A DNA stretch of 64,000 nt from Lucifuga dentata (lineage: Eukaryota; Chordata; Actinopteri; Ophidiiformes; Bythitidae): NCBI GenBank assembly GCA_014773175.1, contig VXCM01000122.1, forward strand, positions 33,845-97,844, given 5' to 3'. Below are positions 12,311 to 24,589 of this stretch, piece after piece. Within the stretch, counting starts at the first letter, position 1. Every line of letters starts with the position of its first letter. The notes under the pieces were generated by a model. The model was not told where the DNA came from. It made no database searches and worked only from the letters and a program-made list of their open reading frames with translations. The translations under genes were made by a program, and so were the position numbers.

Positions 12311-12838
12311 AGAGGACATAACAGATATCGCTGTTCTTAATTGCACTTGTGGGGTCTATTTAGAAACCTTAAATATGCAAAAAAAAACAACAAAAAAAAA
12401 AAAACACTGTCATCCTCTTCTAATCTTGGTGTCTGCAGCATTGTTAAGCATACTGATTGAAAGCCATTTTTAGGTACTGTCTCATTTGAGCCCCCCTCCT
12501 GAAAAACCTATTCCGTTCTGATTTATCAGCTGCATCAGGCCTGAGCAGGGAACACCCACAGATAAGGGCACCACAGACAGCTAGCTAATCATGGCTGAGT
12601 AGCCTCTTACATTGTGGGCGTATCTAATCAGGTGTGTAGGTGGGCAAATTCAAATGTGATACAAGTTGAGTTCACATTTTAAGAAAGTAAAGAATACTCT
12701 AAAAGCTTTCAGACCAGTTCAGGACATACAGATTTCTCTTACTGGATGCATTTCTATTGGTGTGAACTCCGACAATATTGCACGTTAGACTATAAGGATG
12801 ACAGAAAACAGTACAAAACATAATGTGTCCCCTTTAAA
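12306..12838 (+). mobile_element. Dispersed repeat, family 2, near-complete copy
   Basis: Starts TTTAAAGAGGACATAACAG and ends ACATAATGTGTCCCCTTTAA, so it has inverted ends of the form TTTAAAGRGGACA. Internal blocks match the partial copy at 5815-6235. Its left TTTAA is shared with the right end of MITE copy A. Confidence 0.6.
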
Positions 12839-13045
12839 TGCTTGCTGCAAGTGTTATCCTGTGTTTTTGACATTCAAGCAAAAAGACCAAGTATATCTGG
12901 GAAAAAAAAAAAGTAGCAACAATTATTTATTCCCTATGTCTTCTGATGAGGTTTTCTGAGAAAGTAATAAAGTGTATCTGACTGAGACTGAGACTGAGTT
13001 CAAAAATTCTGTTAGAAAATGTTAAGCGGAGGTGATGTGCCTTAC

Positions 13046-13184
13046 CGCACAGCATTGTCCATATGATACACTGTGAGGTAGGCAGCCAGGTTTGCTGTGT
13101 AGGAGGAACACACAATGAGGGTGAAGAGCCACCAGCTGCCCATGACAATCCGCAGGGCCACTGATCCCAAGATGGAGTCATTGC
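13046..13184 (-). CDS. grid1: grid1 exon: TM3 with SYTANLAA gate
   Basis: The exon is 139 bp, with two bases completing a Gly codon at the start and two bases (CG) of an Arg codon at the end. Acceptor CCACAG, donor GTAAGG. It encodes [20 protein letters not shown], then [28 protein letters not shown] is the channel-gate motif shared by all ionotropic glutamate receptors, and the Ala changed in the Lurcher mutant of GluD2 is intact. The residue after the motif is Tyr (codon at 13080-13078) where nearly all family members have Phe. The following VYHMDNAVR also differs from the mammalian delta-1 form. Confidence 0.97.
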
Positions 13185-15404
13185 CTGTGGAGGTATAAAT
13201 ACCAACATTACACTAGTAGAAAAATGTGTATGTACTGTGGCACCGCGCATGGGGACTGGAGTGATTCTAATTCTTTATTAATTATGACAGATGATACTGT
13301 AATCCTAATAGAGTTATGTAATACACTAAATGCGATGTTAAACAGAACCAAAGCATCTCTTTTGCTCCGAGTATTTAAACCTTGCATTGAAGGGCAAATT
13401 CTCTCACTTGAACAAAGTGAGGCATAGGATGGTTTTCTTCTCAGTAAAGAAACTTTCAACACTCCAAGAACCTAGTATCCAAATCTTTTCAAATGGCTAG
13501 TCATACATTAATATTCACTCTTGCATGTCTTTTTAAACATTCTTTCCTTCAACTCTTTCATCATTTGCTTTCTCTGTTTTGTCTTAGGCAGAAAGATTGG
13601 TTTGTCACATTAGCTTTTCAATCTTCTCTGGTTCCTGTCATGCTCACTCTTCCTTTCCAAATATCCACAAACAGCATATGAGATGGATAAGAAAAATGTC
13701 AGCAATTTTGAAGAGCAAAGCCATAGAAATGTCATCTGAAAGATTCAGGACTGTGAAAAGTAATGAAAACATATTTGTCTGAAAGTGTCAAGATCAACAC
13801 AGACTCACCCTTAGGACAGCTTGGGAAAAAGTGAAAGCTTTGTCAAATGAATCGCGGTACAGTATCAGTCATTTTTATTAGGTGGCTTTGACTGAGTTGT
13901 TAAGGTCATCGAATGTGATGTGCATCTTGAGACTGAATGACCTTAGCATACTGCAAAGGTCAGACCCACAGTACTGCAGTCTCTTTCATCTTTGAAAGTA
14001 ACTGATTAAACTCTCTGATCATAATAACATGTTACTTTCAGCTTTCACTTGTTCAGTTTCAGAGTATTGTATGTCTCTCTTTATGAAACAAAGGAAGGGC
14101 AATCCCCACTCAAAATAAATACAGAGTGAGGAAAGACACTACATTGAACAAACACTGAACCAAACTGTTGGAAGCCAACTGTTGAAATATCATTATGGAA
14201 TCACAGGGGAGATGTGCTTGCCAAGTTTACACGCTCACACAATGACACACTATGCATCAGCAGTCAGATCTGTATCAAAGTCACCTACTACGTCATCCCA
14301 AAGAAAAATGCCATGCCCTTGATGAGAACAAATGTAGAATGTTGTAATGTGAGCCAGAAAGAGAAGGAAAAAATAAAAGAAAGACAGGCAGAAATGGCAT
14401 GGAACTCGGCTTCTCCTGAAATATGGTGGGTGTTGGATTTAAAAAGGTTCACAGGCAGTCAGCCAGACTTTGATAAATGCAGCTCAGGCTTTAGCATCAG
14501 TTGCTGAAGTAGTCATTTATCCAAACTGGACATACGTGGATCTCCACCAGACCTAAAGATGGGATGTTCCCCTTGACAAGGGCACCTTTAGAAAATGCTA
14601 GGGTGGGTGTTGTGCCTTAAACTGAAAGACTGCTAAGTCAGCGTTTATACTGGCATCCACAAATGCTTTTTTATTGGCTGAATTTGTTGTGATTTTAATC
14701 TTCTGTCCCTAAAAGCATAAGCATAAATTATTTTCTTCCATTTTGAAGATTTAAGATGTGGATATCTGGTGCTTGAAACCTTTTTACAGTCCAATGTTCC
14801 ACCACTGAGGGCCAAGAATAGGCAGATTTTCATTCTAACCAACCATGACATGTACTTCACCAGTTAAGGACTTAGATTAATTTAATATAATATATATTCT
14901 TGTTGTTAAATCAATGTCTATTAATCTTTTTCTAAAGTGAAAAAGTTCATAGTAAAGTGTATTAGTTATCCTTGAGTGAAGTGAAATTACAAATGATGTG
15001 TGTCAGTCGGGTCTTAGAAATGAGGTCCCATCAGATTCAGAAATTAAGTTTCCTTTAAATAAAGTTTAATGACATTTTAAATATTTTTTTAGCATGTTTT
15101 ACAGCTTTTTGCATCACAAAAATGGCTCTCATTATCTATTCTGGTGAAACTTTGTCCTTTTGGATTCAAGCCAGGATGCAGATGACAGTAGGGAACAAGG
15201 AAGTAAACAGTTGGCTGCTGTTTTTGATTAGAAACTTCAAGTATTTACCAGAGTCCGGCCAGTTTCCATGTTACTATGGTGACTGGCAGGGAGCTATGCA
15301 GCCAGAGATAAAAGAAATCCATTGGTGTTGGATTTGGCTACCCTAACACATGATTCATAATCTCTGTTCTTTCATATTGGCTATACACTACCCTTTTCAC
15401 CCAC
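13185..15404 (-). other. grid1 intron, 2.2 kb
   Basis: Bounded by GTGGGT at 15404 and CAG at 13185. Plain AT-rich intron. Open frames of 60-97 codons exist in it (for example 14214-14507), but they lack any family resemblance or splice support, so I call none of them genes. Confidence 0.8.
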
Positions 15405-15735
15405 CTTGTTGCACAAAAGCACCGTATACAATCCAGATGGCGCTCTGAAGCGAAGTAGAGGCAGAAGGCGGCGGATGGCCTCCTGCATTGTTCTGGCAGC
15501 GCCCTGCCTGGATTCGCTTGAGCAGGAAGATCATGATGCCCACAACAGGAATGGCCGCGGCAATGCATGCCCATACTGCCAAGTCGAACGGTGCTAGTAA
15601 GGAGAAAATGTTGATCTTTTCCTCTGACTTGCGCATCAGGATTCCCACTGAATAGTCCAGGTAGCGTTTGCTGAAATCCACCACACTCTCTCTCTCTGGG
15701 GTGATGGTGATGGCTGATATGGCCAGGTCTGCTTG
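15405..15735 (-). CDS. grid1: grid1 exon: S1 end, TM1 and pore loop, 110 codons
   Basis: The exon is 331 bp, phase 0 start and phase 1 end, with acceptor GTCCACAG and donor GTGGGT. It begins [20 protein letters not shown]; the Arg of TPERE (residue 15) matches the ligand-contacting Arg of delta receptors (R530 in GluD2 numbering). TM1 lies at about residues 52-74 ([20 protein letters not shown]). A short, variable cytoplasmic loop rich in Asn, Gly and Pro follows, then the re-entrant pore loop [14 protein letters not shown] at about 98-111, with Gln in the Q/R region. A downstream GT two bases further on would break the frame with the next exon, so the earlier donor is used. Confidence 0.97.
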
Positions 15736-17782
15736 CTGTGGACAGACACTCATATTCTCATTTCATGTCTCACAGAATTTCAAGACATACCCATACCCAC
15801 ATACCCAATAGATATCAGACCTGCATATGTGTTTCATGCTAAAACTGAATGTAGTGTTTTGGTCTACTTATACTTCCAAAAATAAACAAATGGACTGATG
15901 ATCCAACCACCTAAAGGTGGTTGGATCATCAGTCCATTTGTTTATTTTTCTGTGACCAAAATTTTAGGAAAATGATGGCCAGATGACTTTTCCAATTTCA
16001 ACACCATCAGCCGAACCTTTCCGTTTTCAAATCAGCAACATTTAGTTATCAACAGACAATATTTGCTGTGTAAATTCAAGTTCCCAACATGAAGAAGTGA
16101 TTTTGGGAAATGACTTCTACTAGCACCACCACTGGGGCAGTTTTTGTATTACCAACATATCTCCTGAAGTACCGTAATGCCTACCTAGCACACTTTCATT
16201 AGCCACCATCAGGCCCGCTAATGGGCCACAGTATGCAGTGTCATCTCTCCTATCGATTTCCAATGAAACAAGTGCGAAGAGTCAATGTTCATGAGTTCCC
16301 CCCCGCAAAGCAACACACGATGCTCAATCTTGTGAAATGTCATGCTTGTGCGTGTTCACACGAAGGCTTGCAATGTAATCCAGAAAACTCAAAATATTTT
16401 TAACTTTTGATTGCTTCCACCTGACAATGACCAATCAGCAGGAGCTACAATAATGGACCAATGAGCTAACAGTATACTGCCTAGTCACTGAAGCCAATGT
16501 CATTTTTATAGTTGCTACAGGCAGTGGCAAAATAATATTACTGTAATTTTTTTTTTTTTTTTTTTTCATTTGTTGAACTTGTGTAAGGATTGTGTTTATT
16601 GTTGTTTGTTTGAGGCAACTATCATTCACCAAACAGATTAGACCCACAATTTACTCTGGAGCTCTGTCCATTGTCTGCCATGGGTCCAGCCAGGCACAGG
16701 AGGTCGATGTCTTTAATTGTTCATTGTTGTTCATCACCTACTGTATGTGTCGAGCACATTACTTTTCAAGCGAATATATCAGGACTCCAAACTCATAGTT
16801 ATACTAAGTTTGGTGTACATATAAGCCTCAGGAGGAAGAATGTTATTGATTTTGAAGACATGGTGAAGTTTCCCCTTGCAGTAATGTCAGCAGAAACTTT
16901 GCTTTTCATTATAAAACCATAATATGATCTATGTACTTTATCGACTACTTTGATGCTAATGTTAAAATGGAGTCCATGTTATTTGGAATTATCTTGCCAT
17001 ATTTTATGTTGTGAAATATAATCACCAGTAGATAATTCAGCTTCTTCTCAGATTCAACAGAAATCTTGTTTTGTACAATTACTGCCACCCACGAAACCCC
17101 TAACCAAAATCTCTCCTGTAATATTCTATTCAAGTGGAAGCTTGAAGTATTCATCAGCAAAAAAAATCTCTTACAATAAAATCTCTTGGTCATTTCAGTG
17201 ACTATATAAACACATACTCTCGCACACACAGTAATCATTTCAGGATTGTTGAATTAACCACCATATTGTTCATGACAGGCATAAACCAATTCTGTTGGGA
17301 ATGCAGCTCCCTCTGTAAAACTATTGTATAATATTGTAGGTTGCCAGTGATGTGCAGTCGCATGATAAATTTACTGTAATCCTCAAAAGAATATGATTTT
17401 TGTAGCCTGTGTGAAATAAATACTTTTCTTAACAATACAATATATAAATCTGTAAAGAGATTTACTTGGCCAATAAATCATGGAAGACATGTAAACTACT
17501 ACCAACAGTAGTTAAATTCATTGTCATCTTAATCCATTACAGTTTTTCTTAAATCCTCCCATTTTGCATTCATCAGGCTGCAATCAGAGACTGTTTATCT
17601 TGTGTTCTTGCCAACTAAACCAAACTGATTTGTAGATAGATTATGTTGGCCACAATGTTTTTTCCACTTTTACTCAGCCTTGTATTTTGGCTTCCATTTC
17701 AAAACAAGACAATGTGGCCTGCCTCCCGGAAAATAATTTGGACTGAAATCTAGAAATCTTTTGACTTAGATAAAGGGCTAAC
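15736..17782 (-). other. grid1 intron, 2.0 kb
   Basis: Bounded by GTTAGC at 17782 and CAG at 15736. It carries the 72-bp palindrome at 15878-15949 (separate entry) and a T-run near 16549-16566. Nothing else was recognised in it. Confidence 0.85.
15878..15949. repeat. 72-bp palindrome with perfect 35-bp arms
   Basis: Arms 15878-15912 and 15915-15949 are exact reverse complements, separated only by AA. On either strand the RNA would fold into a fully paired 35-bp hairpin. It lies 142 bases into the intron following the TM1 exon's acceptor side. No similar sequence was seen elsewhere in the window. Confidence 0.95.
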
Positions 17783-17980
17783 CTTGCCAATGAGTTCTCC
17801 AATCATTCCGTTCCAGGATCCGTTAGGGAGCGCTGAGCCGTATTTGCCATCTCCGACTTGGTAGATGTCATACTTAAAGCCAAGGATCTTGGCAAGGGAA
17901 TCCAGGACATCAATTGAGAACCCCTTGTATCTCTTGGGTTGACCCAGAATGTTCTCTGCCACCATAACAAACGGCTCTTC
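17783..17980 (-). CDS. grid1: grid1 exon: ligand-binding lobe S1, 66 codons
   Basis: The exon is 198 bp, phase 0 to phase 0, with acceptor TTAATAG and donor GTTAGC. It encodes [20 protein letters not shown], then [20 protein letters not shown] and [13 protein letters not shown]. This is the S1 half of the bilobed ligand-binding domain. FSIDVL and WNGMIGEL are core motifs of all ionotropic glutamate receptors. NGS at residues 53-55 is a possible glycosylation site. It is very close to delta-1 from mammals, apart from the variable loop [13 protein letters not shown]. Confidence 0.96.
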
Positions 17981-19149
17981 CTATTAAGAAGGATAATATA
18001 AAAGTGGGTAAGGAGTTTCTGGAAAAATCCATTACTGACATAGTACTAATGCTGAGCAATGTGTGTATGTGTGTATATTTATAGTCACACCCTGAAAAAG
18101 AGAAGAGCATATGTGTACTTAATCATAGGCATGTCATTTATCAAGATACTTCATAATCACCACGGTGACTAAGTTGGCGACCATGGCGAGGACACATTCA
18201 GTCATCTTTAGAACTTATGGATGACATCTTTATGAAGAGCTTCTAAAGTGATTTAAATTAAACTTCATCTTAATAAAAGAGTTTCCTGGGCAACTGTTGA
18301 CCTGTAACACATTGGCGCCATGGCAAGAAATTGCCATTTTAAATTTTTACCACCCAACCATGGTTCTTCTTTATGGGGTGGAAGTGTCAGGGTGGAATTA
18401 AATGGGTGGAAGAGGAGGAGGAAGAAGGAGAGAGCTGAAGAAGATGGAGGAGAGGGACAGAAAGAGAGAGGGAAGTGTTGAAAAGAAAGGCTGGGGCAAA
18501 TGACTTGATTAAGTGACACTGCCAGGAGTGAGGTGAGCCGAAGTTATGTGAATAAATATGGTGCAGGTAAATCATGTGTGAAAAAGAGGTAAAGTGGAGG
18601 AGGAGAGGCGAAGGAGATGGAGAGAGAAATGATGAAGTTGAGGACAAACTGCCGCATCATATGGTTAAATGGCTTTGTGATACCGTAGATTCACAGAGAC
18701 GAGGAGGGGGATGAGGAGAAAAAGAAGAAGAAAGAAAAAGTCAGGAAGATGAAGGAGAGGACTTTACAAATCCCTCTTCGGGGAGAGAAATGGCCTGTGA
18801 CTGTGACAAAGCAGTGTAAAGTGGATTAGGAGAGGTCCACTGCTTCAAGACTGTGTGTTACCCTTTGTTAGCTTTCCATTCACCTGTGATAAGCCTGGTG
18901 TGTAGATTTCCTAAGAGCTCACTGAAGCCGATACAACCAGGATGTCATCGTGCAACTGGATCCACAGAATTATATTAATAAATTACATACAAACGTGTGG
19001 GTAATTAATATGCAGAAACACCAAGTTTTGCTGAATCTGTGGGGGTGTGTTACAGTAACTGCCTTTATACTGCAAAGTTTGGTTTCTAAGTCAGATACTT
19101 GCCAACTCAGACCAGGTGTTAATAGATTTGGAATTCTCCCACTACTTAC
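17981..19149 (-). other. grid1 intron, 1.2 kb, with purine-rich plus strand
   Basis: Bounded by GTAAGT at 19149 and TAG at 17981. From about 18391 to 18490, and again near 18594-18635 and 18695-18765, the plus strand is almost all A and G (the transcript strand is C/T rich). Frames read through this tract are low-complexity Ser/Pro/Leu and are not treated as genes. Confidence 0.85.
18391..18490. repeat. Purine-rich tract (plus strand)
   Basis: Nearly all A and G on the plus strand, with GGA and GAA units. Similar shorter tracts follow near 18594-18635 and 18695-18765. Confidence 0.8.
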
Positions 19150-19251
19150 CAGTAATGTTACAATCTTAAGTGTCACTCCCTGCATCCCACTCTCTATCCG
19201 GTTCTCCTTCAGGCTGCCGTTCAAACCACGAGTAGAATCCCACGACGCCAG
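19150..19251 (-). CDS. grid1: grid1 exon: ATD-LBD linker and start of S1, 34 codons
   Basis: The exon is 102 bp, phase 0 to phase 0, with acceptor CCCCATTAG and donor GTAAGT. It encodes [18 protein letters not shown] and then [10 protein letters not shown]. This covers the linker between the amino-terminal and ligand-binding domains and the first beta strand of lobe S1. The NGS triplet at residues 11-13 is a potential N-glycosylation site in an extracellular position. An open frame continues past the exon into the intron, but the strong GTAAGT donor and the perfect join to EEPFV in the next exon fix the end. Confidence 0.93.
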
Positions 19252-19621
19252 CTAATGGGGAGAAAGGAAAAAAAATCAGGCAGATAGGGATGAGAGATAG
19301 AATATATATTTGCTTTTGTATGTTAAAAAGATGTCATTAAGAAATTTGTCATCAATATAATGAAGCAAGCAAACACTGTGCAGTTGGGTAAACTATAAAT
19401 AATTAACCATCCTATCTGCCATTTGGTGACTGATTTTCTTTTAGAGACACTAAACACTGACGATGCAACGTCCCTGTAATTGTCTGAGCTGGTTACCAAG
19501 GCAACAACCATTATCATGCTACCAGGATCCCTTCTTTATCCTGCGCTCATTTGCTGCCTGTCGCAACATTTTGCTAGCAATGCCAAGTATACTTTAAACT
19601 TTAGCTGTAATCCTACAGGTG

Positions 19622-19670
19622 GTGATGATGATGATGATGACAATGATGATGATGATTATGATGATGATCA
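19622..19670. repeat. GAT trinucleotide repeat
   Basis: Imperfect GAT/GAC units. The Asp-rich frame through it is a by-product of the repeat. Confidence 0.9.
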
Positions 19671-21151
19671 TGCTAGAAAGGGTGATGATTATAGTAAGAC
19701 GGAGGACAGGGAAGACACAAGTACAATGCTGAATTAAAAAATAGAGAGTAAATGAGAAGCATCACACATCATTTTGAGTATGTTGCTAGTGTCGAATTAA
19801 ACAATATAAAGTCCCTGTTTCATGCTGTCAGTGTTTTGAGCTGTGCCTCAAGTTGTGGGGCTGATGTTTGCTAAATTCTTAATCAGTGCTGCAAGCTGAA
19901 CAACGATTCTAAGGGATATGATGTGTCATATCCCAGAGTGGTCTTGGAAACTTAAGTTGACAGGACAAGAATGGCAGCCCAAGGCCAAACAATGGGCCTT
20001 TCTGAATACAGCACACCTCCACATGGCCCCATTACAGGAGCAGGAACATCTACCAATAGCGCTCACAAAAACACACAGTGTACACAAAGCATTAACAGAG
20101 CAGAGAATTAAAAAAAAAAAAAAAAANTAAAAAAAAAAAAAAAAGCACTAAACATTTACACATTTACCAAGATTATATTTTGGAGTATATCAGTAAATAT
20201 TCAGATAATGTCATAGCAGTTGTCAAGTGTGTTAGTCAACTGTTAGACTGCTATCCGGCTATTAGACTCAGATTTAAAATTTCCAAACATTTCTTATCAC
20301 AAACTTAACAGTTTTAGAGTATTTTGCAGCCTTGGTGGAGATCGATACCTTCTGGCGGCTTTGTGGTTTATAGCTGGAAGTGCACACTCGTATCTCACTT
20401 TGGCACAATTAAATCCTGCAAAATCTTAACAGGCAGTTTATACGCCTCCGTACGCTCAGTGAAAAAATGTTTAGTCAAAATGTTGAAAGACTGTTGCCCT
20501 CCTGAGACATTGGACATTGGACCTGTGGACATTTCATTCAATATTAAGTTAAAAAAAAAGGTATTAAAGATCAAAACCTTGAACAGAAATACCAAGAGAT
20601 ATTTCTAAGCTGAAGATTTCATCACAGGTGCTGTGCTTAGCTTTGAAGACTAGATTCATGAAATATTGAGGCTTCGGCACTCTTTTACTTGCACTGGTTT
20701 TGACATGGACTCTTCTGTTTGGATTTGAAAACATCAGCAGCAGAAAGCAGTGAATATACAATAAAAAAAACAACAATTACTACATATACACAACACAGTG
20801 AATGCAACAACAGTAAATGAAATAAAGGTGGAAAAGAGTGCCAGGCCTGCAGTAACATCAGAAGCCCAAGACCATTGAAAATACTCAAACTTATAGTTAC
20901 ATTGCATTACTATGCATACTGTACGTTCACTGCAAACTGCTTGTGACTAGATATAGAAGCCTTTGTGGGTGTGTTTATGTTTCACCGTGAATGCACGATG
21001 CCATGCATGTTTATTTTAATTATGTTGTAAGAGTGAAGATGGAAGCAGACCTTGACGTGGGAAATTAGTGCAATTGTACAGGTAAAAACTGTAAGTGAAA
21101 GTGTATCTGGTTGTCGAGTCTGTGCATGTGGATGTCCATGAGAGACTATGC

Positions 21152-21159
21152 TGTGTGTG

Positions 21160-21192
<33 letters not shown>
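21152..21192. repeat. TG microsatellite
   Basis: TG run with one TC interruption near 21160. Confidence 0.95.
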
Positions 21193-21193
<1 letters not shown>

Positions 21194-23015
21194 CGGGCAA
21201 AATGTCATCCTGCGTTGCTTACTTCACAGGGGCTATTTTCCTCATGAGCAGTTTCGTGCTTAGTGAAAAAACAGTGTGCAATCTGTGTTCTGTAAACTGT
21301 AGCACAATACTACAGAGGAACTCTCCAACTTCACAGATCTCTGCACAGCAAGACGTCTCTGGGAAGGTCATGCACAATTTCTACACGAAAGCCGCAACCA
21401 CTACATGTGAGCGCAAGACAAAAATTGTGAAAATTAACCGACAAAATTGTAAAATTTGAGCGCGAGCCTTTAAAACATAACTTGTAGAGGAATAATCACT
21501 TTAACTGTGAAATGTTAGCATAATATTTTTCTGTTTTACATAAAAGTATCTTCCTTTAAAGGTTTTTAATTTTACACATCAAATCCAATTTACTGGTGTC
21601 CTGTTGTACTTCTAGAAGTTGGGCGCACTGATTTCTCTAAAAAGGTTTAGAGAGAGGCTTTTCAAACTGTATTCTTGCACCAGCACTTGTTGTCTAGAGC
21701 ACCAAAAGGAAGTAACCCTCGTGATGTTATAGAGGTCAGTTTATTGATTTTGCATAGCGCTCTCCACAGCCACAAGACTTTATGCAGTTATTTTCACATG
21801 CTTAATAGTGCCCCCCATGACCAACAAATAGAATTTGCAGTTAACCCTTTTTGACAGGGCTGGAGCCAAACTGTGAACGTGTCAGGGCATTTAAACACAA
21901 AAACACTGGTGCTCAGCCAGAAAAAAACATTTTCCATGCTGTCTTTTTTTTAACTCCAAAAACTTGTTAGCTTGGAGTGAAGGAACCATGAAGTCATGAC
22001 CAGGAGGAAGGATACTTATTGTTGTTTATCTGAATCATCATTGTTTAACAAGAGCAGCAGTGACAAGCAGCATTTCAGCATATTATTTAACTTAACAGAC
22101 TTAAGAAGTTGAAGAAAGCGTACAGAGACTGCAGCATGGAATTCAGCAAAAGCGCGTCACTGGACGATGCAAAAGTCATGCTATACTGGGGTTAATGGAC
22201 TCTGTTCTGGGGACTAGGCCAGCAAGTTGGCTTTCATGAGCATTAAATTAAATGACTGCAGTGTTTGTAAGTATAGCCTAAACATTACATTGTGTTATTG
22301 GTTCAGCTTCCAAGCCGGTGGAAATGCAGATCGCTTCTAAGAGGGGTCGAGCTGAGCATCAGCCAAGCACCAGTACCAGGTTTGTATTGGTGAAAACAAG
22401 GTATATGTGGAATTGGTGGAGTTCCCTTTAAGAAAACTGGAAACATGATTCTGAATCTTAAGGAGGACTCGAGTGAAACTGAAGGTGAGTGAGGGTTTAA
22501 TGTTTGGACTGTGCTCCTGTCAATAGGAACCATTCACAGTGTACCTCAGTAAAAAAAAAAAGTGCAAAAAGAAGATAAGAATCGCTCCAGTAATATTCTT
22601 TGTAAATGTTACAGTAGTACAATGACGATTATTGAGGGTACTTTCTGCTGTTGAATATTCCTTTTAGAAAGCCATACAACAATAACAGCTCAGCAATTTC
22701 ACTAGTTAATATGCTGCACAATACCTTTAAATAACTTTCTGTAATAGGACTGTATAAGTGACTGACTTTTTGAAAACACAGAAGGACTGGATTCAAGTAG
22801 TGTTGCATTCAAGAAGTAACAACAGTCTCCTGTGAATTGTACAGAAAGCACACGCATCCTTTTTACTGGACACATTGAAACTGCCTCAGTGAAGACGTGG
22901 AGCTATTTTGTGTTGCAATTTCAGATGCTTACATATTGGCAAACCCATCATGCAACCAAGCCTCTTACTGACCCACAATCCTCTGTCTGCCTATACATGA
23001 ACTGACAGGATATGC

Positions 23016-23018
<3 letters not shown>

Positions 23019-23052
<34 letters not shown>
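23019..23052. repeat. TG microsatellite
   Basis: Uninterrupted TG run of about 17 units. Confidence 0.95.
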
Positions 23053-23053
<1 letters not shown>

Positions 23054-24589
23054 TGTGTTTTAAACATATATGCAACACTGCAATTGTAAGTGCATTTACT
23101 GCTCACTCTATGTCTGTATGTTCTGCAGGCATGTTTGCTTTACATATTTATTTCCCATGAAACCTTGTGTGTCTTTCTACCAGAAGAGAATGGCTGAAAT
23201 GTGCCGGTGTTGTTATCTCTATCCACCTGGAAGATAGCGATAAATAAGCCAGCCGTTTAAATGAATCCAAACAAGAGACATCTTATCGGTCCTGATGTAC
23301 TAGAGATGAACTGAGCAGACATGGTGCCTGTTTGTCATTCTATCCTCTTATAGCAACATGAGGCAGTGCTCACTTTATACCACTATGCCACAGAGAGGAC
23401 AGTAAAAAGAAAGAAAAAAAAAAAGCAAAAAGCTCAGGAGAGGAAGAAAAGAAAACAAACAAGAGAAGGAATGAGAATTTGATAAATATGAGATTGCTCA
23501 GAGAAAACACAATAAGAGAACTCTACCATAAAAATGGAGGCTCTAAATGGTCACATTTTTCTTCTTTTACTCCATTCTCACTTTTATTTACATCTCACAT
23601 AAATAGCTTTTAGATAAAATGTGTTATCTCAGACAGTAGATGAAGCACAGTATCAGTATTTAAATCAGCAAAATATGTGACTAAACTTTTCTGTTTCTAC
23701 TCAAATTGTCCTTTTGTTGATAAAAAGGAAGAGGCAGACAGAGAGATAAAGATCACATTGCATCTGTGCTTCAAAAAATACTGTTGCACAGCAGAAATGT
23801 GATCATTATGATATCATTAGACAGCAAAGGGAAATGCAAAAGTTCAAGATTTTGAAAGGTAACATAAATGATTAATTCTGTTTCCAATTCATCATATCCA
23901 CTAATGAATTGAAAATGAGTTTTTCTTCAATTCATGAAGTGATACAAGCAAAAAAAAAAAAAAAAAAAAAAGACAGATAGGTGTTATTATGCAAGTCAAT
24001 GAACTGAATGCCTAAAGGGTTGACAACAATTTTTCTGTAATGTTTTTGCGTGATGGATGGCAGTAAAGGGGATCCTATAAATTAAGCAATGTGGGGAAAT
24101 CTCACCCACTTTACATGCAATTATTTCAGAGTCTCAAGAGTATTTTCATTTGCCAGGGTAGCAGTGAGAGCAACCATAAGTGGGTACAGCTAGTTTAATG
24201 GTTTCCTTTAAACGTTGTCTCTTCTGAGACAGGGCAATTTTCACCAATTTACAACTCAACATGAACTATTATAGAATTGTCATTTAAAGAAAAATAACTT
24301 GTTCACACTGTTAAACTGGTTTTGATTAAAGGGGCATTAAGAAGTTTATTCATGACAATCACCGACTGAGGAATTAGCATTAACAGGTGTGCACAGCTTA
24401 CGGTGGCATTTTATTGAATAAATACAGTATAAAGTCATAATAATCACACTATCAGATGTAATGAGTGCACACATCTCTGCTACTTTTCTTGTTCTGCTTT
24501 ACCATTTTGGCCTGTGTGAAGCCAGTGGCTTGTTGCTAGAATGGTCCTTTATCTGAAAGCAGATGGCAAAGCAGGCAGGGTACCAGTCG

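Larger units (their letters stand above)
6560..13045 (-). other. grid1 intron, 6.5 kb
   Basis: Bounded by GTAAGG at 13045 and CAG at 6560. It contains T-runs around the N at 7015, a LINE-like 3' tail near 8030-8168, two copies of a dispersed repeat (9455-9640 and 9690-10082) and a CA microsatellite at 10796-10825. It also has an A-run and T-run junction with an N at 10961, and two abutting small DNA-transposon copies at 11795-12838. AT-rich sequence at 11400-11560 carries several TAAT cores. No exon was seen. Confidence 0.85.

Noticed and set aside
19918..20130. 70-codon frame ending in poly-Lys at an N
   Set aside because: The end is a poly-A run at an assembly N; no homology.
2474..22990. 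Possible miR-346-like sequence, since mammalian GRID1 hosts that microRNA in an intron
   Set aside because: Only fragments such as TGTCTGCC were found (near 2474 and 22983), with no matching hairpin. In mammals it sits in an early intron that this window probably does not reach.
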